DNA of 64,000 bases from Desulfogranum marinum. GTDB lineage: Bacteria > Desulfobacterota > Desulfobulbia > Desulfobulbales > Desulfobulbaceae. The translations under genes and the position numbers were made by a program. The stretch spans positions 32,658 to 96,657 of the forward strand of contig NZ_JAFFQD010000019.1 of assembly GCF_016918565.1 (NCBI RefSeq), given 5' to 3'. Numbering within the stretch: the first letter of the stretch is position 1; each line of letters begins with the position of its first letter. This document shows positions 25,825-34,398 of the stretch, in pieces. Below the pieces are notes generated by a model. That model had not been told where the DNA came from. It did not search any database and saw only the letters and a list, made by a program, of their open reading frames with translations.

Positions 25825-26775
25825 ATGATGAAATGGACAAAAACATTCACGTCAATTGCAGCAGCACTTGCTATCTCACTGGTAACCGTCTCTGCACAGG
25901 CTGAATACCCTAAAAAGCCAATCAACGTTATCGTGCCATGGGGAGCCGGTGGTGACTCTGATCTCACCACCCGCGTATGGGCCGATGCAATGGAGAAAGA
26001 ACTTGGCGTTCCTGTTGTTGTTATCAACAAAGCAGGCGGTGGTGGAGTTATCGGTACCACCTTTGTTGCCAATGCTAAAAAAGATGGATACACCCTGATC
26101 AATGCCGGTCTCAGCAATGTTCTGGTAACGCCAAACTTTAGCAAAACCCCGTATAGCTTTGACAGCTTTGTACCGGTTGTTAAATTTACCGCTGTACCGC
26201 TTGGCATCCTTGTTGCCAAAGACAGCGAGTTTAAAACATTTGATGATTTTATCGCCGCTGCAAAAACAAACAAAGTTACCCAAGGCTCCTGGGGAGCTGC
26301 ATCTTCAGGAACTATCCTTGCCAACATTATTGCCGACCAGGCTGGATACACCCCTAAATTCGTGCACGCCAACACCACCGCAGAATCCATGGTTTCTGTT
26401 ATCGGCGGCCACATTGACTCTGCAGTTTCCTTCCCACCTGCTTTTGGCCCTCACGTTAAAGCTGATCGCGCCCGCATACTGGTCATGAATTCTAAAATGG
26501 ATGCATACCCCGGTGTCCCTACTTTTGCGGACTACAATATCAAAGGCAGCTTTGAAGGCTGGTCAGGCATTTTCGCCCCTAAAGGTGTTCCGGAAGAAGT
26601 TGTGACCACCCTTGTTGAAGCAACCAAAAAAGTCATGAAAGATCCCAAGGTACTCCAGGCATTCAATAACATGGGAGCAGTAGTAGATTTTCGCTATGGT
26701 GAAGATTGGGTGAAAGACCTCAAGGAAACCTATGCTATCATGGGTGAAGCTGCTGCCAAAATGAAAAAGAAATAG
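25825..26775 (+). CDS. tctC: TctC-type periplasmic substrate-binding protein
   Basis: The 316-residue secreted receptor has a signal peptide (about 1-26, ending VSAQA), followed by YPKKPINVIVPWGAGGDSD, the standard start of mature Bug/TctC proteins. Other family marks are VNKAGG-like VVINKAGGGG and FEGWSGIFAPKGVPEEVV. Bug/TctC receptors bind carboxylates or amino acids. ATG follows AAGGAG. A terminator at 26810-26839 follows, so this is the last high-level gene of the operon. Confidence 0.93.
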   Translation: MMKWTKTFTSIAAALAISLVTVSAQAEYPKKPINVIVPWGAGGDSDLTTRVWADAMEKELGVPVVVINKAGGGGVIGTTFVANAKKDGYTLINAGLSNVLVTPNFSKTPYSFDSFVPVVKFTAVPLGILVAKDSEFKTFDDFIAAAKTNKVTQGSWGAASSGTILANIIADQAGYTPKFVHANTTAESMVSVIGGHIDSAVSFPPAFGPHVKADRARILVMNSKMDAYPGVPTFADYNIKGSFEGWSGIFAPKGVPEEVVTTLVEATKKVMKDPKVLQAFNNMGAVVDFRYGEDWVKDLKETYAIMGEAAAKMKKK

Positions 26776-26809
26776 TTCAAGCGAGCATACTTTTTCACAC
26801 TGAAACTAA

Positions 26810-26839
26810 GGGCAGCCGCACATTGTGGCTGCCCTTTTT
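26810..26839 (+). terminator. Rho-independent terminator after tctC
   Basis: GGGCAGCC/GGCTGCCC arms with an inner CAC/GTG extension are followed by TTTTT. It separates tctC from the racemase-like gene by 27 bp, so the last gene may be expressed at a lower level by read-through. Confidence 0.9.
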
Positions 26840-26865
26840 CGCAACCACCTACCTGTACTACTACA

Positions 26866-27597
26866 ATGCCAGATCCCACACACATCCTCAAAGGCGGTTT
26901 CCTCCATTACGATACTCCAATCGGCGTCCTCTGCCTTGAGAGTATGTTTCCTAAACCTCGTGGACACGTAAGGAATCCGAGAACCTATAACTTCCCGGTC
27001 ATCTGTTCGGTGGTAAAGGGTGTTGATATTCCAAAACTACTTTTTGATCCACAGCCTGGGCTGCTCCAACCATTTATAGATGCGGCACAACAACTTGAAA
27101 AAGATGGTGTCGCTGCCATTACCGGCAGTTGTGGCTTTCTGGCAAGATTCCAAGCAGAACTTGCTGCAGCTGTCCACATACCGGTCTTTGTGTCAAGTCT
27201 TCTCCAACTGCCACTTATGCGGCTTATGCACGGCGTATCTGCAAACATCGGCATTCTTACGGCAAGTGCACAAGCACTCACCGTGGACCATTTTAAGAAT
27301 GCAGCGAGTGATATAAACGACTATACGATACGCGGGATGGAGGGGTATCCGGAATTCTGGGAAACGATTATTGAAGGCAAGCGCAATGACTTTGATATGG
27401 TAAAACTGGAAAAAGAAATCTGCCATTCTGCACAAGAGCTTGTTACCAGCGGCAACCTTGATGCACTCTTGCTCGAATGTACCGATCTTTCAGCCTTCTC
27501 GCACCACATCCAGGAAAAGATAGGAATTCCTGTGTACGACATCAACTCACTGGTCGAATATGTTGCTTACTCTGTCTGTAGGAAACGCTATTTATAG
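26866..27597 (+). CDS. Asp/Glu/hydantoin-racemase-superfamily protein
   Basis: The 243-residue protein has the two catalytic cysteines of cofactor-independent racemases: C89 in AITGSCGF and C205 in LLLECTDLSA. Its length fits the family. It may racemise an amino or imino acid so that the stereospecific oxidases next door can use it, as 4-hydroxyproline epimerase does in hydroxyproline pathways, although that enzyme is from another family. It follows the tctC terminator by 27 bp and lacks a clear ribosome-binding site. Substrate is unknown. Confidence 0.78.
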   Translation: MPDPTHILKGGFLHYDTPIGVLCLESMFPKPRGHVRNPRTYNFPVICSVVKGVDIPKLLFDPQPGLLQPFIDAAQQLEKDGVAAITGSCGFLARFQAELAAAVHIPVFVSSLLQLPLMRLMHGVSANIGILTASAQALTVDHFKNAASDINDYTIRGMEGYPEFWETIIEGKRNDFDMVKLEKEICHSAQELVTSGNLDALLLECTDLSAFSHHIQEKIGIPVYDINSLVEYVAYSVCRKRYL

Positions 27598-28033
27598 CAG
27601 GATAAAAAGCGGCAATACTTTCAAGCAGGCTGAAAAGGCATTTAATTAAGACACTCCTGATACTCTCGGCAACGGTCCGGGATTCCCCCTGTCACTTCTT
27701 CCTCAAACGCCTCTCCGAACAAAACATTGAGCCCTCACCGTTCCCACTACCTCGGCAAAAAAATCACCACGTCTGAGCACAGACAATTTTCTCATACCTT
27801 GAAAAACAATTGAATTATACGGATGACAGCTGTATCGTTCAATTCATTGAATTTATTCTATAAGTGTCATTTTCAACCACAATGTAGCAGACCATTAAGT
27901 TCTCTGTGCAAGGACAATGCATGGCATTGCAGCGAGTCAAGAGACAATCACTGCATTTTTCCCTTCCTTAAAAGCGAGAGTGTCTGCATATCGCGTGAAA
28001 CATGTTGAGCGATAAATCAGAATAGGAATCATC
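27598..28033. other. Intergenic region, nothing recognised
   Basis: About 435 bp with no convincing gene, repeat or RNA. It separates the oxidase-transport operon from the tautomerase-like gene. Confidence 0.4.
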
Positions 28034-28543
28034 ATGTGTAACAACACACACTTCGTTACCTCTTTTCTACTGGCTGGTCTATTGAGCAGCCTCTTATGCA
28101 CACCGCTTTCTTCCTCAGCCGGCAACCAAATGACCCCAGGCGACCCTATGGTCAAGATCACCACAATGCCTACAACTCTAGATCTAAACAAGACCATGGC
28201 GAAGATAAGTGCGGACGTAGTTAAAGAGACTGGGCTACCTGAAACGTTTGTGACCTATTACTGGCAATTTTTCCAAGACATGTACTGTCCTGGATGTGAA
28301 AAAGCTGGTGTAAAAGAGGTTGTCTTCATTGACCTGTACACACCTGGCTTTCTGGACAGTAAGGATAGGCAAATCTTTATGACCAGCTTAGCCAAAGCAA
28401 TCGCCACTCACACTCCATATGGAATCAAAGACATCTATCTTCACACCCACATAGCCGAAAAGGACCAATTATTTATCATGGGTGATATAATTACCAATTG
28501 GAAGCAGGTTGGAGGCCCGGACGACGGTAGCGACATTAAATAA
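28034..28543 (+). CDS. Exported tautomerase-like protein
   Basis: The 169-residue protein starts with a signal peptide (about 1-30, ending SSSAG). The mature part has two beta-alpha-beta units resembling the tautomerase/MIF superfamily: PMVKITTM with a following helix and ETFVTYYW strand, and a second unit around residues 100-160 with KDIYLHTHIAEKDQLFIMGD. Tautomerases use an N-terminal proline as base. Here the matching proline (P38 of DPMVKI) is internal and would be exposed only if processing occurs just before it. C84 and C87 (YCPGC) add a possible metal or disulfide site. The assignment rests on pattern only. Confidence 0.5.
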   Translation: MCNNTHFVTSFLLAGLLSSLLCTPLSSSAGNQMTPGDPMVKITTMPTTLDLNKTMAKISADVVKETGLPETFVTYYWQFFQDMYCPGCEKAGVKEVVFIDLYTPGFLDSKDRQIFMTSLAKAIATHTPYGIKDIYLHTHIAEKDQLFIMGDIITNWKQVGGPDDGSDIK

Positions 28544-28751
28544 TGAAGCAACCGTTAGAGTTCAAATAGAGTGGAAAGATGTTGACTTTGACCGGGGAGG
28601 ATTTTCCTACGTATTCTGTGTAGAAACCTTCACAGAAAGTAATGATAATTTGCAGAGACTGCAGACCGAGTTGACATTACCAGAGATGATCTTTATTCTG
28701 ATATTTACAACAGTACTGTTTTTCTGGTGGCTGATTATTGCCCCACAGTAA
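28509..28751 (+). CDS. Small C-tail membrane protein (doubtful)
   Basis: A frame of up to 80 residues, opening at TTG 28509 inside the preceding gene, ends in a strong membrane helix (MIFILIFTTVLFFWWLII). The soluble part has reasonable composition (RVQIEWKDVDFDRGGFSY). There is no ATG near the front; an internal ATG at 28686 would give a 21-residue single-helix peptide. It may be real, a remnant or chance. Confidence 0.25.
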   Translation: MEARTTVATLNNEATVRVQIEWKDVDFDRGGFSYVFCVETFTESNDNLQRLQTELTLPEMIFILIFTTVLFFWWLIIAPQ

Positions 28752-28829
28752 ACAGGAAAGTTGGACTCTTCGTCTGATTGCAGTTCCATTGGAATGGGAC
28801 TAACATTTACGCTCCCTTAGGAGGAAAGG

Positions 28830-29078
28830 ATGGGAATCTTATCATGGATAATTATGGGACTGATAGTTGGTGCTTTGGCAAAAATGATAATGCCCGGTGA
28901 TGATCCCGGTGGATTCATTGTCACTATCCTGATAGGAATAGCTGGTGCCTTTGTAGGAGGATTTATAGGGTCAAGACTTGGCATCGGTGATGTTACCGGC
29001 TTCAATTTTGGAAGTATTGGTATCGCAATTGGTGGAGCAATTCTGCTCTTATTTGGATATCGACTCATTAAAAAATAA
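28830..29078 (+). CDS. GlsB/YeaQ/YmgE-family stress-response membrane protein
   Basis: This 82-residue protein has three hydrophobic helices with Gly-rich packing: GILSWIIMGLIVGALAK, GGFIVTILIGIAGAFVGGFI and GSIGIAIGGAILLLFGYR. It matches the transglycosylase-associated (YeaQ) family, linked to general and acid stress. ATG follows an excellent ribosome-binding site (TTAGGAGGAAAGG). It is near another small stress membrane protein (29537-29704). Confidence 0.92.
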   Translation: MGILSWIIMGLIVGALAKMIMPGDDPGGFIVTILIGIAGAFVGGFIGSRLGIGDVTGFNFGSIGIAIGGAILLLFGYRLIKK

Positions 29079-29536
29079 TCCGGGGCATCTCTTTTGGTTC
29101 AAGTCAAATTCGATTTTCTCGTGCTTCCTTACCTTAAACCGCCTGAGTTCCATGTAAACTTCAGTTTCTTTTTTCAGGCAAGGGTAACCCGTCGATCATC
29201 GCATGCCGGTCAGGCAATGTCTAGTACCAGGAAAAAAGCTCTGCTTGAGGATAATTTAGAGACAAGCCACAGTAAGCAGCGAAGTTTTGGTGGCTAGCAT
29301 GGTGGCGGTTTTAACTCAGCCCCATGAGCTTTTAACGTAAATCCTGTAAAGAGCACCTCGCTACCCCCGCACTATACTAGGCTAAAAATTCAGTGCATTG
29401 GGAGTAGGCATGCCAAATTGTTTTATTTGCGCCCTGGTCTGACAGCTCTTCGTATATTTCCTGTTTATATCTGATCTCTAAAAGTCCAGATTTCTCCTAT
29501 AAATATTGCAAACCACAACTCCAAGAGGAAACAAAA
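29079..29536. other. Intergenic region, nothing recognised
   Basis: About 460 bp without a supportable gene. A 67-codon frame at its start has no ribosome-binding site and an atypical composition. Confidence 0.4.
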
Positions 29537-29704
29537 ATGAACGACATCATAAAAATAATATGTGCGATTATCCTCCCACCGCTGGCAGCTTTTCTCCAGG
29601 TAGGGTTTGGTAAACATTTTTGGATTAATCTCGTGCTAACATTTTTAGGTTTTATACCTGGAATGATTCATGCCATCTGGATAATTGTGAAGAATAAACA
29701 ATAA
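29537..29704 (+). CDS. YqaE/Pmp3-family membrane protein
   Basis: The 55-residue protein reads MNDIIKIICAIILPPLAAFL and continues with VGFGKHFWINLVLTFLGFIP and GMIHAIWIIVK, the two-helix Pmp3/YqaE fold with its PP turn and FxPGxxHAxW signature. It is thought to help keep membrane potential under salt or cold stress. ATG follows AAGAGGAAAC. Confidence 0.92.
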   Translation: MNDIIKIICAIILPPLAAFLQVGFGKHFWINLVLTFLGFIPGMIHAIWIIVKNKQ

Positions 29705-29758
29705 ATAAACAAGCAGCATTGATTTGCACGGTACGACAGCAATACTCAGAGGACGAAC

Positions 29759-30580
29759 ATGTTTTTAACAGTTGATTATTCCAAATGTAACCAGGACGGT
29801 CTTTGCGCACTCGAATGTCCTGCTAAAATCATTGCGATGGATGAGAAAGGTCCCGTGGTGATTGAGGGAGGCGAAGATACGTGCATACACTGCGGGCATT
29901 GTGTTGCTATATGCCCAGAGGCCGCGCTCAGGCTGGACTTTCTCTCACCAGAGGCATGCAGAGTGGTGGACGAGAAGCTGCACTTACCACCTGATCATGT
30001 TGACCATTTTTTGAGATCACGACGATCCATCAGGACCTATCGAAAAAAGGCGGTTCCACCGGATGTGCTCGAAAGATGTCTCTCTCTAGCAGCTGCAGCT
30101 CCGACAGGGAGCAACAGGCAATCAGTCAAATGGCTGGTAGTGCATGATAAAAAAGATGTGCAAGCAATAGCTGCGCATGTCATTGACTGGATGCGACACG
30201 TCCTCACCCATGCTCCTGAAATTGCTGCCCGTCTCAATATGCAAAAACTGATTGAGGCATGGGAAGCAAATATTGATCGAATTTGCAGGGATGCCCCACA
30301 TCTCATTTTTGCATATGCGTTAAAAGAAAACGGTATTGCCAAGGCGGATTGTGATACTGCCATCGCCTATTTGGAACTTGCCCTTCCCTCCTTTGGATTA
30401 GGCAGTTGCTGGGCAGGATATGTAACGTTCGCGGTTACTCAGTGGCCTCCGCTTGCCGCCTTTCTCGGTGTACCAGATGATCACCAGGTACATGGGGCGG
30501 TTATGGTGGGGTATCCTAAATTTACCTACAAGCGAATACCTCCGAGAAAAAAAGCTGACATCGTCTTCTTTAAGGAGTAG
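29759..30580 (+). CDS. Ferredoxin-nitroreductase fusion
   Basis: The 273-residue protein has an N-terminal two-[4Fe-4S] ferredoxin domain (about 1-60) with CNQDGLCALECP and CIHCGHCVAICPEAA. A nitroreductase-family FMN domain follows (about 80-270): RRSIRTYRKKAV at the FMN site and GLGSCWAGYV later. Such fusions are common in anaerobes; electrons probably come from ferredoxin and not NAD(P)H. Natural substrate is unknown. ATG follows CAGAGGAC. It starts 54 bp after the Pmp3-like gene. Confidence 0.92.
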   Translation: MFLTVDYSKCNQDGLCALECPAKIIAMDEKGPVVIEGGEDTCIHCGHCVAICPEAALRLDFLSPEACRVVDEKLHLPPDHVDHFLRSRRSIRTYRKKAVPPDVLERCLSLAAAAPTGSNRQSVKWLVVHDKKDVQAIAAHVIDWMRHVLTHAPEIAARLNMQKLIEAWEANIDRICRDAPHLIFAYALKENGIAKADCDTAIAYLELALPSFGLGSCWAGYVTFAVTQWPPLAAFLGVPDDHQVHGAVMVGYPKFTYKRIPPRKKADIVFFKE

Positions 30581-30641
30581 GCGGGAAGAGCAAACAACAA
30601 CGTGCCGATCGTAAATTTGACCTACAAAATGAAGAGGATCC

Positions 30642-30869
30642 ATGGCTGAGTATACCGAAAAGAAATGTCCTGAATGTGGCCAACAATTACGGTTTCCAAA
30701 TGACATAGGGGGAATGCTTATGGCCTGTCCTTCATGTGGGCAAAAATTTTCTTCTGACTTTAAGCTGGGTAACGCCAAAGGAAACGCACCTCAAGGATTA
30801 GTAATAACAGTCTTTGAAATGCCGTATAAGATAATGAGCAAGTTTGCCCGGTTTTTTCTTTCTAAATAA
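30642..30869 (+). CDS. Small zinc-ribbon protein
   Basis: The 75-residue protein has two CXXC knuckles, CPECGQQLRFP and CPSCGQKFSSD, forming a treble-clef-like zinc ribbon, and a C-terminal amphipathic or membrane-proximal helix (about 50-75). It has no catalytic feature. ATG follows GAGGAT. Function is unknown; many such proteins are small regulators. Confidence 0.75.
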   Translation: MAEYTEKKCPECGQQLRFPNDIGGMLMACPSCGQKFSSDFKLGNAKGNAPQGLVITVFEMPYKIMSKFARFFLSK

Positions 30870-30945
30870 TTAGGCCATCTTGCAAAGTAAGCACCACTTG
30901 CCGAAGACCGCTATACTTGTAAGAGAGGCTACCAAGGGGAGTACA

Positions 30946-31542
30946 ATGAAACAATTAGCCTGTATGGGAGACAGCATCACCGAGGGGGCAGATTTTGTTA
31001 AAGGCCACACCTGGCCTGCTCTTGTTGGCAATGCCTGTGCTCTGGATGTTACAAATTTCGGCATCGGCGGTGATACCACGCCAGGGATGCTTGCCCGGTT
31101 TTACCCGGAAGTGATACAGCTCAAGCCCGACTATGTGTTTATTATGGGCGGCACAAATGATCTGTGGTGGGATTGGGAAGTGAAAACAATCCTGGGAAAC
31201 ATCTTTTCAATGTGTTTTCAGGCGAGATACCATGACATCACCCCGATTATCGGCCTGCCGATACCTGTTGACGTGGAATCTGCCAAGAATACTGATTTTT
31301 CCGGTCCGCTTCAAGGGTATGAAAGAATGACGGAAATGCTGGCAGAGCTGGTTGACAAACTTACCACCTATGCTACCGACAGTGAAATACCTGTGGTTGA
31401 TGTACACCGACCTTTCCTTGGCGACGATCAACAAGCTATAAGCACTATGTATCTGGATGACGGACTCCATCCCAACCAGAAAGGACACCAGCTGATTGCT
31501 GCCGGCATCATACGCTCCTTGAGAGAAATATTTCGTTTTTAA
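30946..31542 (+). CDS. SGNH/GDSL-family hydrolase
   Basis: From ATG 30946 (GGGGAG upstream) the protein has 198 residues. The SGNH blocks are MGDSITEG (nucleophile S10), GIGGDT (Gly), IMGGTND (Asn) and DDGLHPNQKGH (Asp-His). It has no signal peptide, so it acts in the cytoplasm as an esterase, thioesterase or lipase-like enzyme. A frame opening at 30880 adds 22 residues without homology and is not used. The DUF364 gene follows by 12 bp, so they are likely co-transcribed. Confidence 0.9.
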   Translation: MKQLACMGDSITEGADFVKGHTWPALVGNACALDVTNFGIGGDTTPGMLARFYPEVIQLKPDYVFIMGGTNDLWWDWEVKTILGNIFSMCFQARYHDITPIIGLPIPVDVESAKNTDFSGPLQGYERMTEMLAELVDKLTTYATDSEIPVVDVHRPFLGDDQQAISTMYLDDGLHPNQKGHQLIAAGIIRSLREIFRF

Positions 31543-31554
31543 AAGAGGTTAGTC

Positions 31555-32313
31555 ATGAATCACACAATTCCACAAAAAATCATTAACTTAATGGCCCCTG
31601 TCGCAGAGGAGCTTACCGTGGCCGATGTACGTATCGGGCTGGTGTATACAAGCGTGCGTCTTGATAACGGCAACACAGGCGTTGCATGGACAGGTCAAAA
31701 GAGTTCAGGCGGCTGCGGCCAACAACCAAAAGCAGGAACACTTGTCGGCAGACCGGCTGGAGAACTGCTGCAAATGCTGGACATCGCCGATAGTCCCCTT
31801 TCCAAAACAATCGGTCTTGCCACTGCCAATGCCCTTACAGCGGATATTCCCAGTCCGGAAACGGTTTCCGATGAGATTTTAGAACTTATTGATATTCAGC
31901 CATCTGAGCATGTTGCCATGGTCGGTTTTTTTGGCCCATTAGTACCACGTCTTCGCCAAACCGGCTGCCGGCTAGATGTCCAGGAACTGAAAAACGACAA
32001 ACCCGGCACCATTTCTCCTGATGCGGGTCGCTCCTCGTTGGCCGCATGCGATGTTGCCCTCATCACTGCCACATCCATAGTCACCGACACCATAGATGAA
32101 GTGCTTGCCGATCTCGGCAATGCCCGTGCCGCAGTTGTCCTGGGCCCTTCATCCTTCATGCATCCAGAGGTTTTCTTCGGAACACCGGTAACCCATATTG
32201 CCGGGGCCAGGGTACGGAATCCGTCAGCTGTGGAAAAGATTATTTCTGAAGGCGGTGGAACCAAGATCCTGAAAAAGCATATGGATTTTGAAACCATATG
32301 CCTTAATCCCTGA
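31555..32313 (+). CDS. DUF4213/DUF364 protein (putative metal chelation)
   Basis: The 252-residue protein has the DUF4213 N-terminal part (about 10-95, VRIGLVYTSVRLDNGNTGVAWT) and the DUF364 Rossmann-like part (about 105-240, VAMVGFFGPLVPRLRQTG and TATSIVTDTIDEVL). The family is linked to metal or cofactor handling, partly by structural similarity to enolase-like and chelatase folds. The function is not established. ATG follows AGAGG. It is probably in an operon with the SGNH hydrolase. Confidence 0.85.
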   Translation: MNHTIPQKIINLMAPVAEELTVADVRIGLVYTSVRLDNGNTGVAWTGQKSSGGCGQQPKAGTLVGRPAGELLQMLDIADSPLSKTIGLATANALTADIPSPETVSDEILELIDIQPSEHVAMVGFFGPLVPRLRQTGCRLDVQELKNDKPGTISPDAGRSSLAACDVALITATSIVTDTIDEVLADLGNARAAVVLGPSSFMHPEVFFGTPVTHIAGARVRNPSAVEKIISEGGGTKILKKHMDFETICLNP

Positions 32314-32482
32314 AACTTGCATCCTGTATTGACCGACAACCTTCTCAGAACACCTTCCTAGATCAGCAAAGATGGGCAGGACAAATAGACACTTACATGG
32401 TATAGAGTAAGTTTTTTCCCAGATCGAATATGGAGTCATCTTTCTCAACAACCATCAACAAATAACTTACGATTACAGAACA

Positions 32483-33775
32483 ATGAATTTTATCGAAGAA
32501 TTAACATGGCGTGGCATGATCCACGACATGAAGCCAGGAACCGAAGAACAACTCCAAAAAGAGATGACATCAGCCTATATTGGGATTGATCCAACTGCTG
32601 ATTCGCTCCATATTGGTCACCTGGTAAGCGTGATGATGCTCAAACATTTCCAGATCGCCGGCCATAAGCCATTAGCGCTTGTCGGGGGGGCAACCGGGAT
32701 GATCGGCGATCCGTCGGGGAAATCGTTAGAACGCAACCTGCTCGACGAGAAGACTCTCCGTCATAACCAGGAATGCCTGAAAAAGCAGCTAGCCAAATTT
32801 CTCGATTTTGAATCAGACGCACCCAATGCCGCTGAGCTGGTAAACAATTACGACTGGATGAAAGACTTCAGCTTTTTGGACTTTATCCGCGATATCGGCA
32901 AGCATATTACCGTCAATTACATGATGGCCAAGGACAGTGTAAAATCCCGTTTGGGCGAAGATGCCAAGATGGGAATGTCCTTTACCGAGTTTTCCTACCA
33001 GCTGGTGCAGGGAACCGATTTTTTACATCTATACAAAGAAAAAAACTGTAAATTGCAGATGGGCGGATCTGACCAATGGGGGAACATCACCACCGGCACA
33101 GAGCTTATCCGTCGCAAAGAAAGCGGTGATGCCTTTGCCCTTACCTGCCCGCTCATAACCAAAGCTGATGGCGGTAAATTCGGCAAGACGGAAAGCGGTA
33201 ACATCTGGCTTGATCCCAAACTGACCACACCCTACAAATTTTACCAGTTTTGGTTGAATGTGTCTGATGCCGATGCAGAGAAATATATTAAAATTTTCAC
33301 GCTTCTCAGCAAACAAGAAATCGATGAACTGGTAAAAGAGCAGGAAGCTGCACCGCATCTTCGGCCATTGCAGAAACGGTTGGCAAAAGAGGTGACCTGC
33401 ATGGTTCATGACGAACAAGAGTATGAGAAGGCTGTGGAAGCCTCTCAGATCCTTTTCGGCAAAGCAACCACAGAAAGCCTGGCAAAGCTGGATAAAGAAA
33501 CGTTCCTGGCAGTGTTTGAAGGCGTACCGACTTTTGAGATTGACCGGGCCAAACTCGATGCCGGCGTACCGATCATTGAATTACTTGCCGCAGAAACGGC
33601 TGTTTTCCCCAGTAAAGGCGAAGTGCGCCGGACGATAAAAGGAAACGGACTCAGCCTGAACAAAGCAAAACTGACTGATCAGGACTACTCGGTCAGCACC
33701 TCGGACCTGATCAGTGAAGCATACGTGTTGGTGCAGAAAGGCAAGAAAAATTACTATATTATCGAAGCGGTTTAA
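32483..33775 (+). CDS. tyrS: Tyrosyl-tRNA synthetase
   Basis: The class I synthetase charges tRNA-Tyr. The 430-residue length is normal for bacterial TyrRS. HIGHL (about residue 41) is the HIGH motif and KFGKTESG is the KMSKS equivalent of this subfamily. [15 protein letters not shown] and the C-terminal S4 RNA-binding domain (about 360-430) are present. No T-box leader or other attenuator is visible in the 170-bp upstream gap. A terminator follows at 33833-33875. Confidence 0.97.
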   Translation: MNFIEELTWRGMIHDMKPGTEEQLQKEMTSAYIGIDPTADSLHIGHLVSVMMLKHFQIAGHKPLALVGGATGMIGDPSGKSLERNLLDEKTLRHNQECLKKQLAKFLDFESDAPNAAELVNNYDWMKDFSFLDFIRDIGKHITVNYMMAKDSVKSRLGEDAKMGMSFTEFSYQLVQGTDFLHLYKEKNCKLQMGGSDQWGNITTGTELIRRKESGDAFALTCPLITKADGGKFGKTESGNIWLDPKLTTPYKFYQFWLNVSDADAEKYIKIFTLLSKQEIDELVKEQEAAPHLRPLQKRLAKEVTCMVHDEQEYEKAVEASQILFGKATTESLAKLDKETFLAVFEGVPTFEIDRAKLDAGVPIIELLAAETAVFPSKGEVRRTIKGNGLSLNKAKLTDQDYSVSTSDLISEAYVLVQKGKKNYYIIEAV

Positions 33776-33832
33776 TCTGTTCGAGCCTTTTTAAACTTTT
33801 TGCAGGCTACCTCGAAATATTGCTCCACCTCT

Positions 33833-33875
33833 AACAATAACGCCCTGCGGTATTTGCCTCAGGGCTTTATTGTTT
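33833..33875 (+). terminator. Rho-independent terminator after tyrS
   Basis: GCCCTG/CAGGGC core arms, extended outward by AACAATAA/TTATTGTT with a mismatch, and ending in a T-rich tail. Confidence 0.8.
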
Positions 33876-33963
33876 CTACATTTCTTTTTAAAACACTTGA
33901 GCAGAAAAAAAGACTGCCGCTCTCCCTCACAACGAACCCTTTTAAAGAATACAAGGACCACTC

Positions 33964-34329
33964 ATGAACATTGCCATAACAGCAGACGGCGCTACTCTGG
34001 ACAGCACCGTTTTTAATAAATTTGCCGAAACACCGTATCTGCTTATCGTTAATGTTGATACCATGACATGCACCCCCATCGCGCATACCTGCAGCCCCGG
34101 CTCAGATGAGGAGCTGGCGCAGACCGTTCTGAAGCATCGATGTGAAGCGGTGATTACAGGCAAATTCGAGGAAAGAGCTTTTAATGTGTTGGCAGATGAT
34201 GGTGTCACCCGCTATGCTGCCGCAGATATGTCTGTACGCGAATCCCTGGAAAAAATGGATAAAAGACAGTTGGAGTTTATCCGCAATCCAGATGGCACAG
34301 CCACCTGTTCCGGTGACCATCATCATTAA
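33964..34329 (+). CDS. NifX/NifB-C-terminal-domain protein (FeMo-cofactor family)
   Basis: The 121-residue protein has the dinitrogenase Fe-Mo-cofactor domain: MNIAITADGATLDSTVFNKF start, a sugar-like Rossmann strand and CEAVITGKFEERAFNVL. The C-terminus ends in HHH. In sulfate reducers such stand-alone proteins bind Fe-S or Mo-Fe-S clusters, including in the Orp complex, and are not by themselves evidence of nitrogen fixation. No nif genes are in the window. ATG follows AAGGA. It lies about 70 bp upstream of the methyltransferase gene. Confidence 0.85.
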   Translation: MNIAITADGATLDSTVFNKFAETPYLLIVNVDTMTCTPIAHTCSPGSDEELAQTVLKHRCEAVITGKFEERAFNVLADDGVTRYAAADMSVRESLEKMDKRQLEFIRNPDGTATCSGDHHH

Positions 34330-34398
34330 TGGTCACCTGTTATCGTTCTGGTTTGCACGAGATAGCAACCCACTGTCCCTCTATAAGAATAAGCTGAT

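Noticed and set aside
27823..28008. 61-codon frame before the tautomerase-like gene
   Set aside because: No ribosome-binding site, odd Cys/Ser-rich composition and no recognisable feature.
32314..32482. T-box or other leader before tyrS
   Set aside because: No T-box motif or terminator/antiterminator pair is visible, and T-boxes are rare in deltaproteobacterial tyrS.
33964..34329. Evidence for nitrogen fixation
   Set aside because: Stand-alone NifX-like domains are common in anaerobes without nitrogenase, and no nif genes are in the window.
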